64,000 nucleotides of DNA, taken from assembly GCA_963668495.1 (NCBI GenBank), contig OY764545.1:1364001-1428000 (forward strand), given 5' to 3'. Below the pieces are notes generated by a model. It searched no databases, was not told the DNA's origin, and worked only from the letters and a program-made list of their open reading frames with translations. Position numbers and translations under genes: made by a program. Shown piece by piece: positions 17,001 through 25,390 of this stretch. Source of the stretch: Oleispirillum sp963668495 (GTDB lineage Bacteria; Pseudomonadota; Alphaproteobacteria; Rhodospirillales; Rhodospirillaceae). Every line of letters starts with the position of its first letter. Positions within the stretch are counted from its first letter, which is position 1.

Positions 17001-17900
17001 ATGGCGTCGTGGTTACAGCGGTATATTGTTGATCCTGTCAGTGCAGGTTTGGCGTATGCGGTTTACTTTGCAGTACGGGTAATGCCCTTGGATATGGCAT
17101 CCGCTGTCGGTAGTCGGATTGCCCGTACTATCGGTCCCATGCTGCCGGTTCATAAAATTGCCCGGAAGAACATTACTGCCGCATTTCCTGAAAAGACCGA
17201 AACCGAGGTCAATTCCATTCTTAATGGGATGTGGGACAATATTGGTCGTACATTTTTTGAATACCCGCATTTGTCTGATCTTTTGAAAAAGGGACGGGTT
17301 GAATTTGTTGGCAACGAGCACATTGAAAGCCTGCGGGATGATGGTATTCCCGGACTGATCTGGGGTGCCCATCTTGGCAACTGGGAACTGGTTCCTGCGA
17401 GTTCCGGTCATTGCGGTATGGCTTTGCATCGGATTTATCGCAAACCCAATAATCCGCATATTGATTGGTTATTCCGTGCGCATCGGGATTTCGTTCAGGG
17501 GGAACTGTTGCCAAAGGGCTCTGCCGGGGCACGCCGCACTATCAAAAATTTGAAAGAGGGCGGTCACCTTGGAATGCTGGTGGATCAAAAAATGAATGAC
17601 GGTATTGCGGTGCCTTTCTTTGGTCGTCCGGCAATGACAGCCCCGGCGTTGGCAACATTTGCTTTTCGGTTTAAATGCCCGTTGGTCTCGGTTCGTGTTC
17701 TTCGTTTGGGTGGTGCCCATTTTCGGGTAGAGATGTCGCCCCCATATACATTTGAGGATACGGGTGATCGGGAGGCCGATGTCTTGACCGCGATGACCTC
17801 GGTGAACCGATGTATTGAGGATTGGATTCGTGCGTACCCCGAACAATGGTTCTGGGTGCATAGGCGTTGGCCGAAGACGGAGGTCCCGCCGAAAGATTGA
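17001..17900 (+). CDS. LpxL/HtrB-family lipid A acyltransferase
   Basis: 299 residues from the ATG at 17001 (weak AGAG upstream); a GTG at 16992 is also possible. Seen: an N-terminal hydrophobic segment, the acyltransferase motif in WGAHLGNWEL (His and Glu spaced HX4E, as in LpxL), and DQKMNDGIAVPFFGRPAMTA, a family block, with PEQWFWVHRRWP near the end. LpxL-type enzymes add secondary acyl chains from acyl-ACP to Kdo-lipid IVA or lipid A. It lies 15 bases after lpxK. Whether it places a laurate-like or longer chain cannot be read from the sequence. Confidence 0.92.
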   Translation: MASWLQRYIVDPVSAGLAYAVYFAVRVMPLDMASAVGSRIARTIGPMLPVHKIARKNITAAFPEKTETEVNSILNGMWDNIGRTFFEYPHLSDLLKKGRVEFVGNEHIESLRDDGIPGLIWGAHLGNWELVPASSGHCGMALHRIYRKPNNPHIDWLFRAHRDFVQGELLPKGSAGARRTIKNLKEGGHLGMLVDQKMNDGIAVPFFGRPAMTAPALATFAFRFKCPLVSVRVLRLGGAHFRVEMSPPYTFEDTGDREADVLTAMTSVNRCIEDWIRAYPEQWFWVHRRWPKTEVPPKD

Positions 17901-17951
17901 TACAATAGTGATTGGATAAACCCAGATCGCGCAGCATTAAAGGAGACGAAC

Positions 17952-18518
17952 ATGGTTGCATTATCTCCACCCCTTGGTCCGTTTGGCATTGCCGCCCCAG
18001 ATTTTGAACTCAAGGATGTTGTCAGTGGGCATACCCTTCGTCTTGCCGATGTGAAAGGTGATCGGGGTACGGTGGTCATGTTCATCTGTAACCACTGTCC
18101 ATATGTGAAGGCTATTGTTGATCGTATAGTTCGGGATTGCCGGGAACTGGAAGCCCATGGCATCAAAACCGTTGCAATTATGGCTAATGATGTGGATGCC
18201 TATCCAGATGATGCGCCGGATAAAATGGTTGAATTTGCCAAGGCCAATGGTTTCACTTTTCCATATTTGTATGATGAAACTCAGGCCGTTGCCCGTGCCT
18301 ATGGTGCGGTTTGTACACCGGATTTCTTTGGTTATGATGCGGAGTTAAAGCTGTGCTACCGCGGGCGGTTTGATGAATCCCGCAATATGCCAGCTTCGCC
18401 AAAGGCCGATCGGGAGCTGTTTGAGGCCATGGTATCCGTGGCGGAAACCCAGACGGTGCCGGAAAACCAGACCCCGAGTATAGGCTGTTCAATCAAATGG
18501 AAACACCCGGCAGAGTAA
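17952..18518 (+). CDS. Thioredoxin-family (AhpC/TSA-like) protein
   Basis: 188 residues, start supported by AAGGAGA at 17940. The thioredoxin fold is clear: PDFELKDVVSGHTLRLADVKG, then VVMFICNHCPYVKA with a CxxC at residues 46-49 (Cys-Asn-His-Cys), a cis-Pro in VCTPDFFGYD, and DESRNMP. The CNHCPYV motif marks a widespread subgroup annotated as thioredoxin family or putative peroxiredoxin/redoxin; its substrates are not known. No signal peptide, so cytoplasmic. It stands alone between the lipid A block and the yfgM-bamB-der group. Confidence 0.9.
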   Translation: MVALSPPLGPFGIAAPDFELKDVVSGHTLRLADVKGDRGTVVMFICNHCPYVKAIVDRIVRDCRELEAHGIKTVAIMANDVDAYPDDAPDKMVEFAKANGFTFPYLYDETQAVARAYGAVCTPDFFGYDAELKLCYRGRFDESRNMPASPKADRELFEAMVSVAETQTVPENQTPSIGCSIKWKHPAE

Positions 18519-18659
18519 AACGGTTAAGAAACTGATGGTTTGGGGGGCGCGTTGCCATAGACTTGTGCAGCAAGTCCCCCTATTGTGTTTCGGTTCGGTG
18601 CAGTGTATCAGCTGCATTGTCTGTCATTATTTCGCGTTCAATAGCCTAGGCCTGTCCAT

Positions 18660-19403
18660 ATGTCTGCCAAATCTGTCCAAGATTACAAAGCCTCCGAAGA
18701 AAAACGTCAGCGTGAACGGGAAGAAGCAGAGCAAAACAGCCTGTTTCGGGAAATTGACGATGACCTTCGCCACGAGAATTTATCCAATCTTTGGAGCCGA
18801 TACGGCAAGCTCGTCATCGGTGGGGCGGTCGCCATCGTTATCGCTGTATCCGGTTATCAGGTGCATAACTACATGCAGGAAACCGAACGGCAGGAACAAG
18901 GTGCCGTTTTAGACAGTGCCTACACGGCGATTGAGAATGGCAAGTCCGGCGAAGCAACCAAGTTTCTGGAGAGTCTGGAAGCAACGGGCAGTGCCGGATA
19001 TCGCACTTTGGCCCGGTTGAAACAGGCCACAATGCTATTGGATCAAGGCAAAATTGCCGAAGGCCGTGGTAAGCTGCAGGCCGTCAGTGCTGATGCCGAT
19101 GTTCTGGCAGCTTATCGTGATCTGGCTGTTGTTCTTGACGCTATGGCTGGGTTGGATACGGACGCGCCGAGCAAGATTGAAGACCAGGTGGCTCCTATGA
19201 CTGCTGCTGGGCACCCGTGGCGTCATATGGCTCTGCAACTGACCGCGTTGGCAGCGGCAAAAGCCGGGGAACCACAACGGGCTGCAGACGTGCTGAAAGA
19301 TATTCTTGATGACCCGGATACCCTTCCGGCTCAACGACAAATGGCAAGCAACCTGCGGACTGTGTTCCTGCAGGATGCAGAAGCAAACACCAAGTCGGAA
19401 TAA
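18660..19403 (+). CDS. YfgM-like inner-membrane protein with TPR-like periplasmic domain
   Basis: 247 residues: a charged cytoplasmic N-terminus rich in Lys, Glu, Arg and Gln (1-45), the segment DDLRHENLSNLWSRYGKLVI leading into one membrane helix (about 55-70), then Ala-rich helical repeats. This matches the tetratricopeptide_2/YfgM family, which associates with the SecYEG translocon and periplasmic chaperones in E. coli. The gene precedes bamB and der, the same order (yfgM-bamB-der) as in gammaproteobacteria, which strengthens the call. Stop and next start are 10 bases apart. Confidence 0.88.
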   Translation: MSAKSVQDYKASEEKRQREREEAEQNSLFREIDDDLRHENLSNLWSRYGKLVIGGAVAIVIAVSGYQVHNYMQETERQEQGAVLDSAYTAIENGKSGEATKFLESLEATGSAGYRTLARLKQATMLLDQGKIAEGRGKLQAVSADADVLAAYRDLAVVLDAMAGLDTDAPSKIEDQVAPMTAAGHPWRHMALQLTALAAAKAGEPQRAADVLKDILDDPDTLPAQRQMASNLRTVFLQDAEANTKSE

Positions 19404-19413
19404 GAGGTTGGAC

Positions 19414-20739
19414 ATGCGTAAGGGATTAATTGCGGCGGTGGTGTGTGCCGGAGTTCTGTCCGGTTGCAGCGGTGATGACTGGTTTGGTGAACCCGATGCT
19501 CCGCCGCTTCCGGGGGATCGCCTTTCGGTTCTGGCACTGGAAAACCAGTTGAAACCGGATATTGCAGCTGATGAATTGAATATTGTGTTGCCCGCGCCGG
19601 AAACCAATGTGGATTGGCCGCAAGCTGGCGGTTTGTCACATCATGCCATGGCCCATTTGCAGATTGCGGAAACCTTGACCCCGGTTTGGACTACGTCGAT
19701 TGGCACGGCATCTGCCGATGAAAACCGGCTGCTGGCCTCGCCAGTGATTGGGGATGGTCGAATTTATACTGTGGACTCGCTGGGGCACGTTTCAGCCTTT
19801 GACGCCAATAACGGGGCGACGATTTGGCGCATGAATTTGACGCCGAAAGCGGATAAGGAAGGTGTGGTTCTTGGTGGTGGTCTGGCCTATGACAAGGGCC
19901 GTCTGTTCGCAACTACTGGGGTTGGCGAGCTTTGGGCTTTGCAGACTGAAACCGGGAATTTTTACTGGAAGGCGACCATGGACGCACCGATGCGTGCGGC
20001 TCCGACGGTCTACGGCGAACGTGTATTCGTTGTCACTGCTGATAACAAGGTGACGGCATTCTCGGCTCGTGACGGTAAAAAGCTGTGGGATTATGTCGGC
20101 GCGACCGAAATGACGGGCTTGCTGGGCGCTGCCAGCCCGGCTGCGGATAACGGTGTCTTGGTTGTTGCCATGCGCAACGGGGCTCTTGCAGCCTTGCGCG
20201 TGGAAAGTGGTAGTCTGCTGTGGGAAGACACATTGTCGGCAGGACGTAAGGCGATGGGCCTTGATTCATTTACCGATATCAAAGCTGCGCCAGTCATGGC
20301 TAATGGACGCGTGTTTGCCGTTGGTAATGCGGATACTGTTGCGGCGATTGATTTGCGTTCCGGTCGCCGGATGTGGGACAAAAGCATCGGTGGCACCAAC
20401 ATGCCGTGGGTTGCCGGCGATTACCTGTTCATGCTGAGTAACGATAATGAATTGGTCGCCTTGGAAGCACGTAGCGGCAATATTGCTTGGGTAACACAGT
20501 TGTCCAGTTGGACAGACCCGGAAGATAAAAAAGGGCGTATTATCTGGGGTGGGCCGATCCTTGCCAGTGACCGCTTGCTTATTGTCGGGTCCCATGGTTA
20601 TGCGCTGTCCGTATCCCCATATGATGGCAAGGTTCTGGGTTATTCCAAGTTGTCGGATGGTGCGACCATCCCGCCAGTGGTGGCAAACGGAACCGTGTAT
20701 TTCTTGACCGACGAGGCAGACCTCGTCGCATACCGCTGA
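19414..20739 (+). CDS. bamB: Outer-membrane assembly lipoprotein BamB-like (PQQ beta-propeller)
   Basis: 441 residues from the ATG at 19414. A lipoprotein signal peptide ends in a lipobox LSGC (residues 15-18), so the protein is lipidated. Residues about 80-440 contain repeated PQQ-like units (VYTVDSLGHVSAFDANNG, GELWALQTETGNFYWK, VTAFSARDGKKLWDY, ALRVESGSLLWED, AIDLRSGRRMWDK, VALEARSGNIAWV), forming a beta-propeller. BamB binds BamA and helps insert outer-membrane proteins. The start inside the longer open frame is fixed by the signal peptide and lipobox. The position between yfgM and der agrees. Confidence 0.93.
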   Translation: MRKGLIAAVVCAGVLSGCSGDDWFGEPDAPPLPGDRLSVLALENQLKPDIAADELNIVLPAPETNVDWPQAGGLSHHAMAHLQIAETLTPVWTTSIGTASADENRLLASPVIGDGRIYTVDSLGHVSAFDANNGATIWRMNLTPKADKEGVVLGGGLAYDKGRLFATTGVGELWALQTETGNFYWKATMDAPMRAAPTVYGERVFVVTADNKVTAFSARDGKKLWDYVGATEMTGLLGAASPAADNGVLVVAMRNGALAALRVESGSLLWEDTLSAGRKAMGLDSFTDIKAAPVMANGRVFAVGNADTVAAIDLRSGRRMWDKSIGGTNMPWVAGDYLFMLSNDNELVALEARSGNIAWVTQLSSWTDPEDKKGRIIWGGPILASDRLLIVGSHGYALSVSPYDGKVLGYSKLSDGATIPPVVANGTVYFLTDEADLVAYR

Positions 20740-20764
20740 TAAGCGGCAATTTCAGGTTAACAGA

Positions 20765-22213
20765 ATGACATTTACAGTAGCGATTATTGGACGCCCGAAT
20801 GTGGGTAAGTCCACGCTGTTTAACCGACTGACCGGAACTCGGGATGCCATTGTGCATGACATGCCCGGTGTGACCCGTGACCGTCGTGAGGGCGAAGGCC
20901 ACCTTGTGGACCTGTCTTTCCGATTGATGGATACAGCAGGCCTTGAAGAAGCCGATCCGTCCACAGTCGAAGGGCGGATGCGGGCGCAGACGGATGCAGC
21001 GATTGTTGCAGCCGATGTGGTGATGATGCTGATTGATGCGCGGGCCGGGGTAACACCCTTGGACGCGCACTTTGGTGATTTGCTGCGCCGTTTGAACAAG
21101 CCGGTTATTCTGGTTGCCAACAAATGCGAAGGTCGCTCCGGCGAACCGGGATTGTTTGAAGCCTATAGCCTTGGCTTGGGTGATCCGGTTCCGGTTTCGG
21201 CAGAGCATGGCCTTGGTATGGCAGACTTGTTTGAAGCACTGAAACCGTACGCGGACGCGGCAACTGCCCGTGAAGCGGAAAATCAGGAACAAGCCGCTGC
21301 CGAAGTTCTGATCGAAGATACCGGTTTGGATGTTGATGCGTTTGACCCGGAAGCCGAACCGGATATGGCCCGTGAAGCAGAACTGGCGGCACGCCCGTTG
21401 CAGCTTGCCATTGTCGGGCGTCCGAACGTGGGTAAGTCCACGTTGTTCAACAGTCTGATCGGTGAAGACCGGATGCTGACTGGTCCTGAAGCCGGCCTGA
21501 CCCGTGATGCCATTCAGGTGGAATGGGAATGGGATGGTCGTCCGATCCGTTTGGTAGATACGGCAGGACTGCGCCGGAAGTCAAAAATCGACGAAAGTGT
21601 TGAGCAATTATCGGTGCAGAACACCTTGAATACGGTGCGGATGGCGAATGTGGTGGTTCTGGTGCTGGATGCGAATGCGGTACTGGAAAAACAGGACCTT
21701 TCCATTGCTCGCCATGTGGTCGAAGAAGGCCGTGCACTGATCGTTGCGGTCAATAAATGGGATGTGGCGGAAAATCGCCAAGAAACCATTGAGCGTTTGA
21801 AAGACAAATTGGCCCATGCATTGCCGCAAGTGCGCGGAATTCCGGCGGTGACGATCTCTGCCCTGAAAGGCAAAGGGCTGAAACCGCTGATGTCTGCGGT
21901 GTTTGAAATTTATGATTTGTGGAACAAACGGGTTTCAACTCGCCCGCTGAATGATTGGTTGCAAGACATGACGGAGCGGCATCCGCCGCCGATGGGCAGC
22001 CTTGGTCGTCGTTTGCGGGTGCGCTACATCACACAGGCAAAGATTCGTCCGCCGACTTTTGTGACGTTTGTCAGCAAGCCATCGGATATGCCGGATTCCT
22101 ATGCCCGCTATCTGGTCAATGGTCTGCGGGATTCGTTTGGCTTGGAGGGTGTGCCAATCCGTCTGCATCTGCGGCAAGGCAAAAACCCCTACGCCAATCG
22201 CAAGAAAAAATAG
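20765..22213 (+). CDS. der: Ribosome biogenesis GTPase Der (EngA)
   Basis: 482 residues with two tandem GTPase domains. The first starts MTFTVAIIGRPNVGKSTLFN and carries DMPGVTRDRR and DTAGLEEADP; the second has IVGRPNVGKSTLFNSL, DTAGLRRKSKI and NKWD (residues about 210-385), followed by a KH-like C-terminal domain ending in a Lys-rich tail. Der is needed for 50S subunit maturation. An acidic linker rich in Glu, Ala and Asp joins the two G domains. The last codons and stop lie in a 19-base tandem duplication (see repeat). A terminator follows. Confidence 0.97.
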   Translation: MTFTVAIIGRPNVGKSTLFNRLTGTRDAIVHDMPGVTRDRREGEGHLVDLSFRLMDTAGLEEADPSTVEGRMRAQTDAAIVAADVVMMLIDARAGVTPLDAHFGDLLRRLNKPVILVANKCEGRSGEPGLFEAYSLGLGDPVPVSAEHGLGMADLFEALKPYADAATAREAENQEQAAAEVLIEDTGLDVDAFDPEAEPDMAREAELAARPLQLAIVGRPNVGKSTLFNSLIGEDRMLTGPEAGLTRDAIQVEWEWDGRPIRLVDTAGLRRKSKIDESVEQLSVQNTLNTVRMANVVVLVLDANAVLEKQDLSIARHVVEEGRALIVAVNKWDVAENRQETIERLKDKLAHALPQVRGIPAVTISALKGKGLKPLMSAVFEIYDLWNKRVSTRPLNDWLQDMTERHPPPMGSLGRRLRVRYITQAKIRPPTFVTFVSKPSDMPDSYARYLVNGLRDSFGLEGVPIRLHLRQGKNPYANRKKK

Positions 22214-22236
22214 CCGCCGCAAGAAAAAATAGCCGC
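22199..22236 (+). repeat. 19-bp tandem duplication across the der stop codon
   Basis: Two exact 19-base copies side by side (22199-22217 and 22218-22236), each containing an A-rich run and TAG. The first copy holds the last four codons (Arg-Lys-Lys-Lys) and stop of der, so the second is untranslated. This is a recent-looking slippage or duplication event. Confidence 0.95.
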
Positions 22237-22248
22237 ATGAGAATAAAA

Positions 22249-22280
22249 CAGACGCCGAGTATTCGGCGTCTGTTTCGTTT
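22249..22280 (+). terminator. Intrinsic terminator after der
   Basis: A perfect 10-bp stem, CAGACGCCGA (22249-22258) and TCGGCGTCTG (22263-22272), with loop GTAT and then TTTCGTTT. It ends the yfgM-bamB-der unit and lies 29 bases from the end of the convergent LysR gene. Confidence 0.9.
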
Positions 22281-22308
22281 GATATATACGGTTGGGTTCT
22301 GCGTGAGT

Positions 22309-23187
22309 TTAGCCGATCAGGCCCGATCCTAACTGGTGCTGCATGGCGTCAATGAACCACAGGCCAGCGGGTCCAGGTGGCGATGTTTTCGACCATGCCA
22401 CATCCAAGGGAACGATTTCTGGCCCCTGTTGCAGTTTCAATTCCACCAGTTTGTTGCGTCCATATTGCTCGACCAATTGCCGTGGCAGTTTGGCCCAGCC
22501 AAACCCCAATTCAGCCATCTCCATAATCATAAAATAGTCCGTTGCCGACCACACTGCGCCACTGGGTGTTTCCATGTGTTGCCGTTCAGTGCTGAGGTAG
22601 ATTTGGCGATAGGGGCTTAAATGGTGAAAGGCAGGGTGCGGGATCGCCGTCAAGGGGTGCTCCTGCGCGACAAATACCGCGATCTCAGAAAAGATTGGCA
22701 GGCGACGGGTAACAATATCCGTTGGATAGCGCGGCTGGGCAGCAAGCAACCCCACATGTGCCCGACCACTTTCCAGAAGGGCCACCACATCTGCGCCTTC
22801 TGCATCGGCCCATTCCAATTCAATGTCCGGGAACAGTTGTGCAAATTCACGCAGAATCGGGCGGATGCTGACACCGGGAAAGCTGTCCGTCAGCCCCACG
22901 GTTAATCGTGGTTCCACATTGTCGGACAGGCGCATGCTGAATTCTTCCATGCGGTCCGCTGCGGCCAGAATTTCGCGCGCATAGCCTAGAATTCGCAGCC
23001 CTCCATCGGTCAGGGACGGATAACGTCCCTGTCGGGAAAACAGGTTAAAACCAAGGTCGTCTTCCAGCCCGGCAACTGCCGTACTAATCGTCGATTGGCT
23101 TTTGCGGAGCTTGCGGGCTGCCGCTGAAAAAGACCCAAGTTCGGCTGTAACAACAAAGGCTTGCAGGGATTCGGGTGAGTACTTCAT
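22309..23187 (-). CDS. LysR-family regulator, likely controlling the adjacent SMR pair
   Basis: 292 residues. The N-terminal winged helix-turn-helix is plain (SLQAFVVTAELGSFSAAARKLRKSQSTIST, residues about 5-35 in two parts; then GFNLFSRQGRYPSLTDGG), followed by a periplasmic-binding-protein-like effector domain. It is divergent from the mdtJI-type exporter, 124 bases apart, with repeated TATCG in the gap. Standard LysR logic suggests it regulates that operon and itself. The inducer is unknown. Codon use and composition match the neighbours. Confidence 0.93.
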   Translation of the reverse strand: MKYSPESLQAFVVTAELGSFSAAARKLRKSQSTISTAVAGLEDDLGFNLFSRQGRYPSLTDGGLRILGYAREILAAADRMEEFSMRLSDNVEPRLTVGLTDSFPGVSIRPILREFAQLFPDIELEWADAEGADVVALLESGRAHVGLLAAQPRYPTDIVTRRLPIFSEIAVFVAQEHPLTAIPHPAFHHLSPYRQIYLSTERQHMETPSGAVWSATDYFMIMEMAELGFGWAKLPRQLVEQYGRNKLVELKLQQGPEIVPLDVAWSKTSPPGPAGLWFIDAMQHQLGSGLIG

Positions 23188-23192
23188 TGATC

Positions 23193-23230
23193 TATCGTTT
23201 TTATCGATGGTATCTCATTATTAAGTATCG
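23193..23230. promoter_or_regulatory. Candidate LysR operator between regulator and SMR genes
   Basis: TATCG occurs three times (23193, 23202, 23226), and 23195-23207 reads TCGTTTTTATCGA, which fits the LysR T-N11-A pattern with short dyad ends. Its place in the divergent promoter gap supports a role. Not confirmed. Confidence 0.35.
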
Positions 23231-23311
23231 AATTTTTATGACATACTCCATGCGAAAGAGCAAGCAGCCGTTATCCAATCGCGCGCTGCCAATACTATAC
23301 AGGAGTATCAG

Positions 23312-23674
23312 ATGGATATTTCCCGTGACCACACACATGTTCGGTTGTTGCCATGGTTGTTTTTGGCAATGGCTGTCGTTACCGAGGTGATCGGGACCTC
23401 ATTCATGGCTATGGCTTCACGCAATGGTGAGTTTTATGGCTATATCGTGATGGGGGGAGCAATTGCGCTGTCTTATTACCTCATGGCGCAAGCACTGAAC
23501 GGCATTTCCATTGGCGTGGCTTATGCGGTTTGGGAAGGGCTGGGCGTCGGGTTGCTGACGTTGATTGCCGTTTTTATTCTTGGAGAAGTGATTTCTCTGC
23601 AAAAAATCCTTGGTTTGACTTTATCCGTTGCCGGAATTGTCTGTGTCACCATGGGAGAAGGAGACCAGCAATGA
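23312..23674 (+). CDS. SMR-family efflux subunit, MdtJ-like
   Basis: 120 residues with four membrane helices (starts about 11, 43, 68, 95). Seen: VVTEVIGTSFMAMA with the essential helix 1 Glu (Glu25), ALSYYLMAQALNGISIGVAYAVWEGLGVG (split, matching the MdtJ/EmrE helix 2-3 region) and GIVCVTMGE. SMR proteins are proton-coupled antiporters for cationic drugs or polyamines. It is the first of a coupled pair (ATGA overlap with the next gene), so a heterodimer like MdtJI (spermidine export) or EbrAB is likely. The substrate is not proven. Confidence 0.9.
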   Translation: MDISRDHTHVRLLPWLFLAMAVVTEVIGTSFMAMASRNGEFYGYIVMGGAIALSYYLMAQALNGISIGVAYAVWEGLGVGLLTLIAVFILGEVISLQKILGLTLSVAGIVCVTMGEGDQQ

Positions 23675-24009
23675 CGTTAGCCCCCGTTGCTCTGGTTGCC
23701 GTATCCGCCATCGTTGATGTGGCAGCGAATATGATGCTGCAAAAGTCCAAGCGTTTTCGCCGTGTTGGGTGGGGACTTGGTGCTATTCTTTTGGTGTGGT
23801 TCGCTTTTTGGCTGCTGGGCGAAGCCGTTGTCGTCATGGATTTGGCTGTTGCGTATGCCCTGTGGGGTGCCATCGGGGTTTTGGGCACGGCAATTTTAGG
23901 CAAATTGGTCTTTCAACAGCACTTGCGCCCTATTGGGTGGCTGGGGATTGCTCTGATCATCTGTGCGGTGTTTGTCTTGAACTGGCCTGAGGCCGCAAGC
24001 GTGTCATAG
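23671..24009 (+). CDS. SMR-family efflux subunit, MdtI-like, with Asp at the coupling position
   Basis: 112 residues from the ATG at 23671 that overlaps the previous stop (ATGA); longer starts upstream would read through the partner gene. Four membrane helices; DLAVAYALWGAIGVLGTAI matches the MdtI/SMR helix 3 pattern. At the site of the universal helix 1 Glu it has Asp16 (AIVDVAANMML), whereas MdtI and EmrE have Glu. The partner keeps Glu, so the dimer may be asymmetric in proton coupling. Divergent LysR gene nearby as regulator. Confidence 0.88.
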   Translation: MTLAPVALVAVSAIVDVAANMMLQKSKRFRRVGWGLGAILLVWFAFWLLGEAVVVMDLAVAYALWGAIGVLGTAILGKLVFQQHLRPIGWLGIALIICAVFVLNWPEAASVS

Positions 24010-24018
24010 ACCCGTACG

Positions 24019-24699
24019 TTATGGCCTGCGGGGATCTATTGGGCGCAGTTGGCAGTATGTGTATGGTCCCATATCAAAATGGAAATGGTCTTGGTGATTG
24101 CGATCGGAATCCGGGCCAAGCACACCGTGGAACAAGGTGCAGGCCCCTTGTCCGACGGTTTTTAGGAATTCACCTTTACTTCCTGCCTCATCCCAATGTC
24201 GCGATACGGAAGTTTTGATGCCCGATGCAGTTTCAAAAATCCCGATATCAATGGCATTGGCATAAGCATGCTGGCTTAGTCGGGATTTGCTGCGGGCGTT
24301 ACGACAGGCATAGGTGCCATAGTGGTGAATGGTCGTAATCGGGCTACCCAAAGTGCGTTTGGCTGCCGGTTGCAGGACGACGGTTTCGAATTCTGATAAT
24401 TGTACTGCCAAGGCACAGGTCATGATCGCCGGGCGCGAGAGTTTAGCCTGCCCGATCCGGGAGACTTGAACCGCATCACGAATACGGCAAGCGCCAGTCG
24501 AGCGATCCGCAACGGGGCGGTAGTCCAGATCGAATTGCCGTAAATATTGCTGACAATTCTCATACACTTGTCCCGGTGGTGTTTTGCCGCTGTCATACAC
24601 CACATCACTGCTGCATGCGGACAACAGGGCAAAGGTACCGCCAATACTACAGGCAAGATTTATGGTGCGGCGAAAACCGTGGAACCATTGAGCGAGCAT
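24019..24699 (-). CDS. Extensin-like family lipoprotein
   Basis: 226 residues. The N-terminus has a signal peptide with a lipobox-like LLSAC (residues about 25-29), so it is likely a lipoprotein. The rest is an Extensin-like_C domain: Cys-rich (CQQYL, ACRIRD, TCALAVQL, YACRNA), LSQHAYANAIDIGIF, and near the end HQDHFHFDMGPYTYCQ, whose His and Asp residues resemble the metal site of VanY/LAS-type peptidases. A cell-wall peptidase activity is therefore possible. The start lies inside the end of the SDR gene upstream (40-base overlap in another frame), suggesting coupling. Confidence 0.88.
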   Translation of the reverse strand: MLAQWFHGFRRTINLACSIGGTFALLSACSSDVVYDSGKTPPGQVYENCQQYLRQFDLDYRPVADRSTGACRIRDAVQVSRIGQAKLSRPAIMTCALAVQLSEFETVVLQPAAKRTLGSPITTIHHYGTYACRNARSKSRLSQHAYANAIDIGIFETASGIKTSVSRHWDEAGSKGEFLKTVGQGACTLFHGVLGPDSDRNHQDHFHFDMGPYTYCQLRPIDPRRP

Positions 24700-25379
24700 T
24701 TTGGGCAGGCCAGTTCATGAAACAAGTGAGTGATGGTGTCCGGCGTCGGCAGGGTTAAGGGATCTTCACCGGGAAAGGCTTCGGCCCGCATGCGAGTGCG
24801 GACGGCCCCGGGGTCAAGCAGATTGACGCGGACGTTAGTTTGCGCCAACTCGGCGGCATAGGTTTTGACCATGGCTTCTAGCGCAGTTTTGGCGGCGGTA
24901 TAGCCACCAAAATAGGCAGGAATGGCCTGTGTAACTTCAGATGTAACAAAAATCCCCCGCCCGGCATCGGACTGACGCAGCAGAAGGTCACAGTTACGGA
25001 TCAGACGCCAGTTAGCGGTGATATTGGTTTGGATAACATTGTCGAAGGTTTTTGGTTCAAAATGTGCCAACGGACGTAAACCGCCAAGTGTTGCGGCACA
25101 ACTGACCAATACATCCAGACGTCCGAAGCGATGACCGATAGCACGGGCTAATTCATCCATGGAGTTGGCATCCGTAACATCCATCGGCGCAAGTACCAAA
25201 GGCGGCAAGCCATAGCTTTGGACTTCGGTGTCTAGTTCTTCCAACGCGCCTTGGGTGCGGGCGACCGCAATGACGGTTGCCCCCGCTTTGGCAAAGCTTT
25301 TGGTGACGGCATGTCCAATCCCACGTGATGCCCCCGTGACCAGAGCAATTCGATCCGACATGGGGGCATGATGGGACAT
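24660..25379 (-). CDS. Short-chain dehydrogenase/reductase
   Basis: 239 residues. Classic SDR: TGASRGIGHAV for the dinucleotide (GxxxGxG), a DVTD motif, CAATLGG in place of NAG, the active Ser in VTSEVTQAIP, and YTAAK for the catalytic Tyr and Lys. GAGG lies before the ATG at 25379, favouring it over the internal ATG at 25361. The gene follows purF by 11 bases, an arrangement seen in many alphaproteobacteria. Cofactor and substrate are unknown. Confidence 0.9.
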   Translation of the reverse strand: MSHHAPMSDRIALVTGASRGIGHAVTKSFAKAGATVIAVARTQGALEELDTEVQSYGLPPLVLAPMDVTDANSMDELARAIGHRFGRLDVLVSCAATLGGLRPLAHFEPKTFDNVIQTNITANWRLIRNCDLLLRQSDAGRGIFVTSEVTQAIPAYFGGYTAAKTALEAMVKTYAAELAQTNVRVNLLDPGAVRTRMRAEAFPGEDPLTLPTPDTITHLFHELACPKCSLNGSTVFAAP

Positions 25380-25390
25380 GAAACGCCTCG

